Assembly: GCA_016302435.1 (NCBI GenBank)
Contig: JAEDNQ010000039.1
Location: forward strand, 1-15,565
Direction: 5' to 3'
Length of the DNA stretch: 15,565 nucleotides
Origin: Bacteroidaceae bacterium
GTDB taxonomy: Bacteria; Bacteroidota; Bacteroidia; Bacteroidales; Bacteroidaceae
A model generated the notes under the pieces. The model made no database searches, had not been told where the DNA came from, and worked only from the letters and a program-made list of their open reading frames with translations. Made by a program: the position numbers and the translations under genes. Below are positions 6,830-14,036 of this stretch, piece by piece; the first letter of the stretch is position 1; each line of letters starts with the position of its first letter.

Positions 6830-6904
6830 GGCGTTTCCCGTCAAACCGGCAAGTGAAGGTCTTCGACGCTTGAGCCGTGGCTAAACAGACGAATCCCCAA
6901 CGCC
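6830..6904 (+). ncRNA. Structured 5' leader of tetR (candidate cis-regulatory RNA)
   Basis: Four nested helices can be drawn by hand. P1 is GGCGTT (6830-6835) with AACGCC (6899-6904). P2 is CGTC (6839-6842) with GACG (6888-6891). P3 is CGGC (6847-6850) with GCCG (6874-6877). P4 is AAGTG (6851-6855) with CGCTT (6867-6871), one G-U pair, capped by an 11-nt loop. Internal loops are purine/C-rich. Surrounding sequence is A/T-rich, so this G/C-rich island stands out. I do not recognise a known riboswitch class. Confidence 0.35.
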
Positions 6905-6933
6905 CGAAATTACGCAAACAAAAGAAATAAGTT

Positions 6934-7524
6934 ATGTCAGTTTTGAAGACCAAGGAACTTCTGGTAGATGTAGCGCGCCAGCTATTCGCCAAAAACGGAT
7001 TTGAAAACACGTCGATGAACGACATCGCTGTGGCAGCCAACCGTGGTCGCCGCACGCTATATACATATTTCAACAGCAAGGAAGAGATATACTTTGCTGT
7101 CATACAGACAGAGCTCGAACGACTCTCTAAGCGAATGGAGGAAGTGGCACGCAAGAGCATCCCGCCCGAGGAAAAGATAGTGCAGCTCATCTTCGCTCAT
7201 CTTGAGGTGATGAAGGAGGCTGTATACCGCAACGGAAATCTTCGCGCTGAGTTCTTCCGCGATGTCTGGAAGGTAGAGGCCGTACGCAAGAACTTCGACA
7301 AGAACGAAATCAATCTCTTCCGACGTATCATGAACGAAGGCATTGACAAGGGAGTGTTTGAGATACGTAACGTAAGACTCATGGCAGAGATAACCCACTA
7401 CTGCCTCAAGGGATGTGAAGTACCATACATCTACGGACGTTATGCCGTGCAAGATGCTGGGGAACTTTACCAGTACGTGAGAACCATGGTCTTCAAGCAT
7501 CTGGGACGCAACCTGAAGATATAG
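6934..7524 (+). CDS. TetR/AcrR-family transcriptional regulator
   Basis: A 196-residue protein with the TetR DNA-binding domain in the first 55 residues: LLVDVARQLFAKNGFENTSM, then the HTH core NDIAVAANRGRRTLYTYFNSKEEIYFAVI, in which RGRRTLYTYF is the recognition helix and its end. The remaining 140 residues are the variable helical ligand-binding and dimerisation domain, so the inducer cannot be read from sequence. It is the first gene of a plus-strand group and ends 67 bp before fabG, with which it is probably co-transcribed from the promoter at 6784-6816. By analogy with TetR regulators of lipid metabolism it may sense an acyl compound and control this operon; that is inference from context only. 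No Shine-Dalgarno is seen before the ATG (AAAAGAAATAAGTT), which is normal in this phylum. Confidence 0.9.
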   Translation: MSVLKTKELLVDVARQLFAKNGFENTSMNDIAVAANRGRRTLYTYFNSKEEIYFAVIQTELERLSKRMEEVARKSIPPEEKIVQLIFAHLEVMKEAVYRNGNLRAEFFRDVWKVEAVRKNFDKNEINLFRRIMNEGIDKGVFEIRNVRLMAEITHYCLKGCEVPYIYGRYAVQDAGELYQYVRTMVFKHLGRNLKI

Positions 7525-7591
7525 CGCCCCGCTCATCCATTCCCCTGCACCAGCACTACACATTATATAATATATAATAATAAACAACAAC

Positions 7592-8350
7592 ATGGGACTT
7601 TTAACAGGAAAGACAGCTCTCGTCACAGGAGCTGCACGCGGCATCGGTAAGGCTGTCGCAATGAAATTCGCCCAGGAAGGCGCAAACATCGCATTCACTG
7701 ACCTCGTACTCAACGACGAAATGGCAGCAGGCCTCGAAGCCACTCGTAAGGAAATCGAAGCCCTCGGAGTCACTTGCCGCGCATACGCTGGCAATGCAGC
7801 CAATTTCGAGGAGACAGAAGCCGTCGTTAAGCAGATTCAGGCTGACTTCGGCTCAATCGACGTGCTCGTCAACAACGCTGGCATCACTAAGGACGGCCTC
7901 ATGCTCCGCATGACAGAGGCTCAGTGGGATGCAGTCATAGCTGTAAACCTCAAGTCTGCCTTCAACTTCATCCACGCTTGCGCACCAATCATGCTCCGTC
8001 AGCGTGGTGGCTCTATCATCAACATGTCATCAGTTGTTGGTGTCCACGGCAACGCTGGACAGTGCAACTACTCAGCTTCAAAGGCTGGCATGATCGGTCT
8101 CGCCAAGTCTATCGCACAGGAACTCGGACCTAAGGGTGTACGCGCCAATGCTGTAGCTCCAGGTTTCATCGAGACGGCCATGACAGCACAGCTCCCAGAG
8201 GAAGTACGCAAGGACTGGATGAAGAAGATACCACTCCGTCGCGGAGGACAGGTAGAAGATATCGCCAACGTCTGCCTCTTCCTTGCTTCTGACATGTCAA
8301 GCTACGTCACAGGACAGGTTATCCAGATAGACGGCGGCATGAACATGTAA
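7592..8350 (+). CDS. fabG: 3-oxoacyl-[acyl-carrier-protein] reductase
   Basis: A 252-residue classical short-chain dehydrogenase/reductase. It reduces 3-oxoacyl-ACP to 3-hydroxyacyl-ACP with NADPH in fatty-acid elongation (FAS II, cytoplasm). Cofactor motif TGAARGIGKA (12-21), NNAGITKDGLMLRM (94-107, very typical of FabG), the N-S-Y-K tetrad Asn119, Ser147, Tyr160 and Lys164 (SSVVG and NYSASK), and NAVAPGFIETAMT (186-198) are all present. FabG usually has 244-248 residues, so it is full length. Codons end strongly in C (GTC, CTC, ATC, AAC), more than in neighbours, suggesting high expression. The spacer from tetR (7525-7591) ends in an A/T-only stretch that would leave the start codon unpaired. 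SDR paralogues of other function exist, but the FabG signature is strong. Confidence 0.92.
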   Translation: MGLLTGKTALVTGAARGIGKAVAMKFAQEGANIAFTDLVLNDEMAAGLEATRKEIEALGVTCRAYAGNAANFEETEAVVKQIQADFGSIDVLVNNAGITKDGLMLRMTEAQWDAVIAVNLKSAFNFIHACAPIMLRQRGGSIINMSSVVGVHGNAGQCNYSASKAGMIGLAKSIAQELGPKGVRANAVAPGFIETAMTAQLPEEVRKDWMKKIPLRRGGQVEDIANVCLFLASDMSSYVTGQVIQIDGGMNM

Positions 8351-8523
8351 TGTTCTCCGATGACTAATCCATTTCGTTTTCATATTTTCATCTAACAGTG
8401 AGAAGCTTTCCTGCATCTCACCTCCACACGCAGCGCGCTCGTATCTTTCATCTTCTGACTGACGCGAGTGCGCTTAAACATAATGCCAACAGCTAACGCC
8501 CATACCCCAGGACAGCCACACTT
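8351..8523 (+). other. Spacer between fabG and the pseudouridine synthase gene
   Basis: This spacer contains an inverted repeat GCGCGCTCG (8433-8441) and CGAGTGCGC (8465-8473), a 9-bp stem with one G-U pair and a 23-nt loop, followed only by TTAAAC. It may be a weak terminator or processing site. TATCTTTC (8442-8449) inside the loop misses the -7 consensus at its last base, so a separate weak promoter for the next gene is possible. Confidence 0.35.
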
Positions 8524-9195
8524 ATGGAAGTAGTATACGAAGACAACCACATCATCATCGTCTCCAAAACATCTGGAGAGATAGTTCAAGGAGACAAAAC
8601 AGGCGACAGACCTCTCAGCGACCAAGTCAAGGCATACATAAAGGAAGCCTACGCCAAACCAGGCGATGTATTCCTTGGAGTAGTCCACCGACTCGACCGT
8701 CCTGTATTCGGACTTGTCATGTTCGCCCGCACCTCCAAAGCCCTCTCTCGCCTCAACAACATGTTCGCTAACGGCAACGTGCATAAGGTCTACTGGGCCA
8801 TTGTCAGGGATGAGCCACCAGCTCCCTCTGGCACGCTGACCCACTGGATAGTGCGAAACGAGAAGCAGAACAAGTCCTACGCCTACGACCGTGAGGTGCC
8901 AGGCAGCAAGAAAGCTATACTTGACTACCGCGTCCTCGGCAAATCCGATCGATACTACCTGCTCGAAGTCAACCTTAAGACTGGCCGCCACCACCAGATT
9001 CGGTGCCAGCTCGCCAAGATTGGGTGTCCCATCAAAGGCGACCTGAAGTATGGTGCCAAGCGTTCCAACCCTGACGGCAGCATCTCGCTGCTCAGCAGAT
9101 TCATGAGCTTTGTCCATCCCGTAAGCCAAAAAGAGATAAGCGTCACAGCTCCCTTGCCCCAAGACGCAATATGGCAAGTTTTCAACAGTAAGTAG
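8524..9195 (+). CDS. RluA-family RNA pseudouridine synthase (no S4 domain)
   Basis: A 223-residue enzyme that isomerises uridine to pseudouridine in rRNA or tRNA. The family signature VVHRLDRPVFGLVMFART (53-70) contains the catalytic aspartate Asp58 (HRLDR). KVYWAIV, LEVNLKTGRHHQIRCQLAKIGCPIKGDLKYGA and the C-terminal FVHPVSQKEISVTAPLP are further family blocks. It begins directly with the catalytic domain (VVYEDNHIIIVSK) and lacks an S4 domain, like the short RluA/RluC-type forms; the target uridine is unknown. The stop codon TAG (9193-9195) lies inside the left arm of the fold-back element at 9189-9354, so the last two residues (SK) and the stop are supplied by that element or were captured with it. 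Proline in HRLDRP is normal for this subgroup. Confidence 0.88.
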   Translation: MEVVYEDNHIIIVSKTSGEIVQGDKTGDRPLSDQVKAYIKEAYAKPGDVFLGVVHRLDRPVFGLVMFARTSKALSRLNNMFANGNVHKVYWAIVRDEPPAPSGTLTHWIVRNEKQNKSYAYDREVPGSKKAILDYRVLGKSDRYYLLEVNLKTGRHHQIRCQLAKIGCPIKGDLKYGAKRSNPDGSISLLSRFMSFVHPVSQKEISVTAPLPQDAIWQVFNSK

Positions 9196-9354
9196 GTGTG
9201 CAAAATGATTTTTATAATGATTGTATTGATTGGTGATGCAGAATCAGTTTGTGACATGAAGGAGTGTAGCGACTCCTACTCGACTGTTGTCACTGGCTGA
9301 TAATGCGCAGTAGGCGGTGCAAGGATTATAAAAATCATTTTGCACACCTACTTA
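9189..9354. mobile_element. 166-bp fold-back (MITE-like) element with 30-bp perfect terminal inverted repeats
   Basis: The left arm 9189-9218 (begins TAAGTAGGTGTGCAAAATG) is the exact reverse complement of the right arm 9325-9354 (ends TTTTGCACACCTACTTA), 30 of 30 bases. The 106-bp interior continues the symmetry imperfectly: ATCAG/CTGAT, GTGACA/TGTCAC and a central AGGAGT-GTAGCG-ACTCCT hairpin, so the whole unit can fold as one long stem. It codes for nothing. Termini begin and end with TA, compatible with a TA target duplication as made by IS630/Tc1-type transposases, but this is not proven. Part of the terminus, ACACCTACTTAT, recurs at 9374-9385, exactly 30 bp after its copy at 9344-9355. 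Confidence 0.6.
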
Positions 9355-9398
9355 TAGGATGAGCTTAGTTTGAACACCTACTTATTGATGTGGGAAAT

Positions 9399-9455
9399 AA
9401 GCGAGCGCCGCAGACGGCAAATCCTCACTGGGATTGCTGTCTGCGGCGCTCGCTT
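9399..9455. terminator. Bidirectional terminator between convergent genes
   Basis: Perfect 17-bp G/C-rich arms AAGCGAGCGCCGCAGAC (9399-9415) and GTCTGCGGCGCTCGCTT (9439-9455) enclose a further short stem (GCAAATCC/GGATTGC with one bulged A). The T-run is short on both strands (CTTTGAATATT on plus, CTTATTTCCC on minus). It lies between the plus-strand pseudouridine synthase and the minus-strand DUF3943 gene, ideal for stopping both. Confidence 0.75.
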
Positions 9456-9489
9456 TGAATATTCTCCTTAGGATTGGGTGTGCGTAACT

Positions 9490-11094
9490 CTACAGGCTGT
9501 AAGCGAGGCCAGCCTTCCACTCGTTGCTCTTTGCTGTCAGAGAGGGATAGTAGCGGTAGTTGCCGTGACGCAGGTAGAACTCATGCATGAGATTGAGTCG
9601 GAGGTTGCGTGTGATGTTGACATTGAACCTCAGTCGGTTGAGGAATACGGACTGTTCGCCTTCATCTCCCCACGCATTGATGCCATCTGCCACTTCCTTC
9701 TTGTACAGGTCTGGATTTTCTTGATATTTGAGCAGATTCTCTAGTGTCTCGCCCTTGAGGATGAAAAGTCTCATGAAGTACATCTCGTTGCTGAAGGAAA
9801 GGCGGCGGTTGTAGATGAACTCGAAGCTGTGGCGCAAAGAGAAGCCTGTGCCGAAGTTGTAGCGGCGCATGGGGTAGTAGTCGGCTGTGCTGCCTCCGAG
9901 TGGCACGGCTGACAGCATGAAGTCGTGGAGGAGGCTGACGCTTTTGCCTTGGCGGGCAGCATGGAAGCCTGCCCCGAAGCTTGCCGCTTCAGAGATGATG
10001 GCTTGGTTGCCCGCATCCTGCTGGCCGTTGGCGCTGTAGTGGTCTATGTACTTTATGTTTTGATAGAAGCCAATGTCGAGTTTCCAGCGGTGGGGCAGTT
10101 GGTGCTGTATGGAGCCGATACGTCCTTTGATGTCGAGCTCGCCTACTGTTGGATTGTCGCCGACGGCATTGACGAGCGCATAGATGGTGAAGTAGTCGAA
10201 GGCTCTTGTGGCCTTGCCCTCATCGAGATTATTGAAGTGGTTGCCGTAGATGAAGCGGAAGTCGAAATATGGTATGCTCTCGCTATAGCGTCTGCCTACG
10301 AGTGGATGGTAAGGGCCGAGGTCGCGTATGAAGCGGTTGCCTACGCCGACTTGACAGGAGTAGGCTTCGGGCTGTTCTTTCTTGCCGCGATGGTGGGGTG
10401 TGACTCTGAACATCTCGCCCGAGATCATGCGGTGGAGTCCTCTGACTGGATTGAGGAATGTGCCTATCACCTCGCGGAAGACTCGTCTTGAACCTCTCTC
10501 GGAGTTGTCGAAGAAGATGTCTGATGTGCGGTGGGTCACCTCGCCTATGCAGGCTCCTCCTATACCAGTGGATAGGAAGTCGTTGACGGCAGGGCGGTTG
10601 GTCTCGCAGAAGAGTTCCCACGTGCCTGACCCGAGGAGGGGGTAGAGCATGGAGACACCGTAGGAGAGGCCGTGCTCGCGTGCAGCATTGTAGAACATGC
10701 TGCCGTGATACGGGTGTGAGAACTGGTTGCCCGAGAAGCTGTCATTGTCCCATACCCATCCGCCAGTGAGATTCTGGTGAAGCACGTCGCTGGTGATGTT
10801 TGTCCACACTCGGTTCTGGACATAGTGATCCCAACCGAGCACCATGGCATTGATGCCTATGTCTTCGACAAGGGCCTGAAGAGCAGGGTTCTTAGGCGAG
10901 CCGTCTGCATTTTTGCCGAACAGGTGAAGGCTGCATGTGTAGGGCGTGATGCTGTCGACATCTTGAAGATGCATGCGTGTGCCTGTTATGGAGTCATACC
11001 ATACGGAGTCAGGGTACTGCTGAGCGTAGGTGGGAGAGGTGAAAATGAATGCGCACGAAAGGAGTGCTGAGTGAAGTCTGTTTGTCAATTCCAT
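9490..11094 (-). CDS. DUF3943 domain-containing, probable outer-membrane-associated protein
   Basis: A 534-residue protein with a signal peptide (MELTNRLHSALLSCAFIFTSPTYA, cleavage near A24-Q25). The block SHPYHGSMFYNAAREHGLSYG (126-146), followed by YPLLGSGTWELFCETNRPAVNDFLSTGIGGACIGE, is the hallmark of the DUF3943 family. The C-terminal half has alternating polar/aromatic stretches (FDFRFIYGNHF, WKLDIGFYQNIKYID, NFGTGFSLRHSFEFIYNRRLSFSNEMYFMRLFI) and ends WKAGLAYSL, which suggests an outer-membrane beta-barrel or barrel-like sheet. No biochemical function is established that I know of. It stands alone, convergent with the pseudouridine synthase gene and divergent from radA. Its promoter at 11116-11123 leaves a leader of only about 15 nt. 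Confidence 0.75.
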   Translation of the reverse strand: MELTNRLHSALLSCAFIFTSPTYAQQYPDSVWYDSITGTRMHLQDVDSITPYTCSLHLFGKNADGSPKNPALQALVEDIGINAMVLGWDHYVQNRVWTNITSDVLHQNLTGGWVWDNDSFSGNQFSHPYHGSMFYNAAREHGLSYGVSMLYPLLGSGTWELFCETNRPAVNDFLSTGIGGACIGEVTHRTSDIFFDNSERGSRRVFREVIGTFLNPVRGLHRMISGEMFRVTPHHRGKKEQPEAYSCQVGVGNRFIRDLGPYHPLVGRRYSESIPYFDFRFIYGNHFNNLDEGKATRAFDYFTIYALVNAVGDNPTVGELDIKGRIGSIQHQLPHRWKLDIGFYQNIKYIDHYSANGQQDAGNQAIISEAASFGAGFHAARQGKSVSLLHDFMLSAVPLGGSTADYYPMRRYNFGTGFSLRHSFEFIYNRRLSFSNEMYFMRLFILKGETLENLLKYQENPDLYKKEVADGINAWGDEGEQSVFLNRLRFNVNITRNLRLNLMHEFYLRHGNYRYYPSLTAKSNEWKAGLAYSL

Positions 11095-11115
11095 ACATAA
11101 AAATCAAATTCTGTG

Positions 11116-11123
11116 CAAAGATA
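11116..11123 (-). promoter_or_regulatory. -7 box of the DUF3943 gene
   Basis: The minus strand carries TATCTTTG (11123-11116) 22 bp before the ATG, a perfect TAnnTTTG. No good TTTG lies 19-21 bp further upstream; the region is A/T-rich (TTTTATATAAAAC), so the -33 contact is weak. It is back-to-back with the radA promoter. Confidence 0.5.
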
Positions 11124-11156
11124 CATAGTTTGTTTTATATAAAAGGTGTCGGAAAG

Positions 11157-11188
11157 GTTGGATTGTTGTTCGAAAAGCCGTATCTTTG
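11157..11188 (+). promoter_or_regulatory. Promoter of radA
   Basis: GTTG (11157-11160), a 20-bp spacer and TATCTTTG (11181-11188) fit the Bacteroidetes promoter. The start should lie near 11195, giving a leader of about 115 nt. The -33 box is 33 bp from the divergent -7 box of the DUF3943 gene, so the two promoters nearly abut. Confidence 0.6.
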
Positions 11189-11310
11189 CAGAATCAATTG
11201 GTTGACGTGCGTCTTGTGATGCCGAATGTGACAATCTGATTCTATTTTGGCAAAATTAACAATCGCCGATTCCCACCATAAATCATACAATTCACGAGTT
11301 AATTATTTCT

Positions 11311-12717
11311 ATGGCAAAAGAAAAGATAGTTTATGTCTGCAGTTCTTGCGGATACGATAGCCCCAAATGGGTGGGCAGATGTCCGTCGTGTGGCGAATGG
11401 AATACGATGAAGGAGTTCAATCAGGGAACTAAGGCTGCTGCCTCTATGGCAGGCGGATTGGACTCTCGGATTAAGTCTGTCCCTGTGGCCATGTCGAAGA
11501 TTCCCACTGACGAGTCGCCACGAATCAATATGGGAGACGGCGAGCTCAACCGTGTGCTGGGAGGAGGTCTGGTGCCAGGAAGCATGACCTTGCTCGGCGG
11601 CGAACCTGGCATAGGCAAGTCAACGTTGGTGCTGCAGACGGTGTTGAGGCTCAAGGGCATGAGGGTGCTGTATGTCAGCGGCGAGGAGAGCGCTCAGCAA
11701 CTGAAGCTGAGGGCAGACCGCATCCTCTGTGATGATGGAGACTGGAAGGGCAATAGTCAGGAGATAGCCGACGTGCAGGTCGTCTGCGAGGCTGCCATTG
11801 AGACTGTCTTCGAACACGTCAAGGTAGTGCGCCCCGACATTGTCATCATTGACTCCATACAGACCATGGCTACCGAGACGGTAGATTCTTCGCCTGGCAG
11901 TGTGAGCCAGATAAGGGAGTGTGCGGCCATGGTGCTGAAGTTTGCCAAGGAGACGGGTACGCCCGTCATCCTCATTGGTCATATAACCAAGGATGGTGCT
12001 ATAGCAGGTCCGAAAATATTGGAGCATATGGTTGACACAGTGCTGCAGTTTGAGGGCGACAGACAACACATGTATCGCATCGTTCGCGCCATAAAGAACA
12101 GGTTTGGCTCTACAGCCGAGCTGGGTATATACGAGATGGTGCACGACGGGCTGCGCCCCGTGGAGAATCCGTCGGAGCTCTTGCTCAGCGATGTGCAGGC
12201 TGGCGACAATCTGAGCGGTGTGACAGTGGCATGTTCGATAGAGGGTGTGCGTCCGCTCATGATAGAGACTCAGGCGCTGGTCAGCACAGCAGCTTATGGC
12301 ACTCCCCAGCGTTCGGCAACAGGCTTTGACATCCGCCGACTCAACATGCTTCTGGCTGTGCTGGAAAAGAGGGTGGGCTTCAAACTGCCACAGCGCGATG
12401 TTTATCTCAACATAGCCGGAGGTATCAAAGTGACTGATCCTGCCATAGACCTGAGTGTCATAGCCGCTGTCCTTTCGAGCAATGTGGACACGGCCATTGC
12501 TCGCGATGTATGTTTCGCTGGTGAGGTGGGCCTCAGTGGAGAGGTGAGGCCTGTTAGCCGCATTTTGCAGCGCATAGCAGAGGCCGATAAACTGGGCTTC
12601 CGCAAGATTATTGTGCCTAAGGCCAATATGAATGGAGTGGACACGAAGAAGTTCGGCGTAGAGGTGGTGCCAGTGAGAAAGGTGGAGGAAGCGCTGAGGA
12701 AGAGCCTGAACGAGTAG
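11311..12717 (+). CDS. radA: DNA repair protein RadA (Sms)
   Basis: A complete 468-residue RadA/Sms, a RecA-related hexameric helicase that drives branch migration of recombination intermediates in the cytoplasm. An N-terminal C4 zinc finger (CSSC...CPSC: Cys10, Cys13, Cys24, Cys27) is followed by the RecA-like ATPase with Walker A GEPGIGKS (97-104), VLYVSGEES (119-127), Walker B VIIDSIQT (178-185), and the RadA-specific KNRFGS motif (262-267). The C-terminal third is the Lon-protease-like domain (DVYLNIAGGIKVTDPAIDLSVIAAVLSS and FAGEVGLSGEVRPVSRILQRI), which in RadA is structural and DNA-binding rather than proteolytic. Length and domain order are standard. It is monocistronic, reading towards the M16 peptidase gene with 57 bp between stops. 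Confidence 0.97.
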   Translation: MAKEKIVYVCSSCGYDSPKWVGRCPSCGEWNTMKEFNQGTKAAASMAGGLDSRIKSVPVAMSKIPTDESPRINMGDGELNRVLGGGLVPGSMTLLGGEPGIGKSTLVLQTVLRLKGMRVLYVSGEESAQQLKLRADRILCDDGDWKGNSQEIADVQVVCEAAIETVFEHVKVVRPDIVIIDSIQTMATETVDSSPGSVSQIRECAAMVLKFAKETGTPVILIGHITKDGAIAGPKILEHMVDTVLQFEGDRQHMYRIVRAIKNRFGSTAELGIYEMVHDGLRPVENPSELLLSDVQAGDNLSGVTVACSIEGVRPLMIETQALVSTAAYGTPQRSATGFDIRRLNMLLAVLEKRVGFKLPQRDVYLNIAGGIKVTDPAIDLSVIAAVLSSNVDTAIARDVCFAGEVGLSGEVRPVSRILQRIAEADKLGFRKIIVPKANMNGVDTKKFGVEVVPVRKVEEALRKSLNE

Positions 12718-12723
12718 GGCATA

Positions 12724-12771
12724 GGGACTACCATGATAATATATGGTCACTCCCCACTGCCATGTGCAGCC
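12724..12771. terminator. Hairpins between convergent radA and M16 peptidase genes
   Basis: GGGA-CT-ACCAT (12724-12734) pairs with ATGGT-CAC-TCCC (12743-12754), a two-part stem around an A/T loop. It is followed by a small hairpin CTGC-CATGT-GCAG and then CCCTTTTAG, which would serve as the T-run for radA. Only 57 bp separate the two stop codons, so some form of shared termination is expected here. Confidence 0.5.
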
Positions 12772-12774
12772 CTT

Positions 12775-14019
12775 TTAGTTCTCTGCTTCATATAGCAGGA
12801 CGTTTGCTCTCTCGCGTCTTAAGATGTCCCCGCAGACGTCCATAAACTGCTGGCGTGTTGTGGAGAGATAGAGGTCAGTCTCGTCAAAGGTGCGCTCTGC
12901 CGAGCCAAAAGTCTCGTAGAAAGCAAGGTTGGCAGCAAGCTTCTGCCTGTTGAGAAGTTCGCAGCTTCGTGTAGTCACAAACTTGTTCTTCACCTTCGTG
13001 AGTTCTTCGTCTGTGATGCCATCGTTCAGCAGCATGTCTATCTCTTCCCACACAGCCGCTTCTGCTTCCTCTATACTGACACCCTCTGTTGGCATGCCGC
13101 ATATGAACAGCAGTCCAGTGTCTATGCGCGGCTGGATGTAGGCATCGATAGAGGAGAATACATGTCGCTCCTCCACCAGATGGTGGTTCAGACGGCAAGA
13201 ACGGCCTGCAGACAGTATGTCAGATATCATGTCGCAAGCGTGAAAACGAGCGTCCATCATCCCCGCTATGTGAAATGCCATGTAGAGCACGCTTCCTGGC
13301 ACTTGACGGCTCACACGCATCTGCCTCCTCTCCGTCTGCATGGGCTCCATGGGCAGTGGCGATCTGTCTATCTGGCGTTGCGGCACAGGACCGAACCATT
13401 GCTCTGACAGGCGCACCACCTCGTCCATCCCTATGTTGCCCACTACCGACATCACTGCATTGTTAGGAGCATAAAAACGGTAGAAGAAATCCTTTACCTC
13501 TTCCATCCTCACGTCAGCTATGTGCGACAGCTCTTTGCCGATGGTGGGCCAGGAGTAGTGGTGTCGCTGGTAGGCCAGAGCATTGATGAGATGGGCTATG
13601 TCACCATAAGGCGGGGCTAAATAGTTCTGCTTAAACTCTTCCATGACCACCTTCCTCTGCACCTCCAGGCTCTCTGTAGTGAAAGCTAAATCTGTCATGC
13701 GGTCGCTCTCAAGCCAGAAGGCTGTCTCTATGTTGCATGCAGGCAGAGTGAGGTAGTAGTTGGTGTAGTCGGCCGTGGTGTAGGCATTGTTGGTGCCTGA
13801 AGCTAACTGCAGCGGTGTGTCGTAGTCGGGTATGTTTATGCTGCCGCCAAACATCAGGTGCTCAAAGAGGTGGGCGAACCCTGTCTTGTCTGGATGCTCG
13901 TGTTTGCTGCCTATGTTGTAGAGTATGTTCATAGTGACCATCTGTGTGGAACTGTCTTGCAGATGGACAATGCGCAGACCGTTGGTGAGGGTGTGTTTGT
14001 TTATTTCTGGTGTTTGCAT
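12775..14019 (-). CDS. M16-family zinc metallopeptidase (insulinase/pitrilysin type)
   Basis: A 414-residue peptidase with the inverted zinc motif HLFEH (His50, Glu53, His54) in GFAHLFEHLMFGG and the downstream glutamate ligand in VVMEEFKQN (Glu127/128), at the spacing usual for the family. A full M16 first half is followed by the second-half domain (KNKFVTTRSCELLNRQKLAANLAFYETFG), so this is the active-type subunit of the M16B-like bacterial form of about 410 residues, expected to degrade peptides. No signal peptide is visible (MQTPEINKHTLTNGLRI), suggesting a cytoplasmic enzyme. It lies 176 bp downstream of the PPIase gene on the same strand, with a 14/28-bp tandem array forming nearly all of that spacer, and no Bacteroidetes promoter is visible inside the array. 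Co-transcription with the PPIase is possible. The partner inactive M16 subunit seen in some species is not in this window. Confidence 0.9.
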   Translation of the reverse strand: MQTPEINKHTLTNGLRIVHLQDSSTQMVTMNILYNIGSKHEHPDKTGFAHLFEHLMFGGSINIPDYDTPLQLASGTNNAYTTADYTNYYLTLPACNIETAFWLESDRMTDLAFTTESLEVQRKVVMEEFKQNYLAPPYGDIAHLINALAYQRHHYSWPTIGKELSHIADVRMEEVKDFFYRFYAPNNAVMSVVGNIGMDEVVRLSEQWFGPVPQRQIDRSPLPMEPMQTERRQMRVSRQVPGSVLYMAFHIAGMMDARFHACDMISDILSAGRSCRLNHHLVEERHVFSSIDAYIQPRIDTGLLFICGMPTEGVSIEEAEAAVWEEIDMLLNDGITDEELTKVKNKFVTTRSCELLNRQKLAANLAFYETFGSAERTFDETDLYLSTTRQQFMDVCGDILRRERANVLLYEAEN

Positions 14020-14036
14020 GACCTAATGTAAATTCT

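Noticed and set aside
6830..6904. tetR leader considered as TPP, cobalamin, SAM or SRP RNA
   Set aside because: None of the signature strings I know for these classes (for example CUGAGA of TPP or the SRP apical loop) is present.
7057..7803. 248-codon minus-strand frame spanning tetR and fabG
   Set aside because: It overlaps two well-supported genes and their spacer and has no recognisable domain.
8392..9177. 261-codon minus-strand frame opposite the pseudouridine synthase gene
   Set aside because: The plus-strand gene has the HRLDR catalytic motif and family blocks; the antisense product is low-complexity in motif content.
9925..10491. 188-codon plus-strand frame opposite the DUF3943 gene
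   Set aside because: It is very rich in Val/Ala/Glu, the typical shadow of the opposite coding strand, and has no start signal or motif.
11620..12750. 376-codon open frame on the minus strand opposite radA
   Set aside because: radA is complete and unmistakable on the plus strand; the antisense frame is His/Leu/Arg-rich, has no family motif and follows from radA codon bias.
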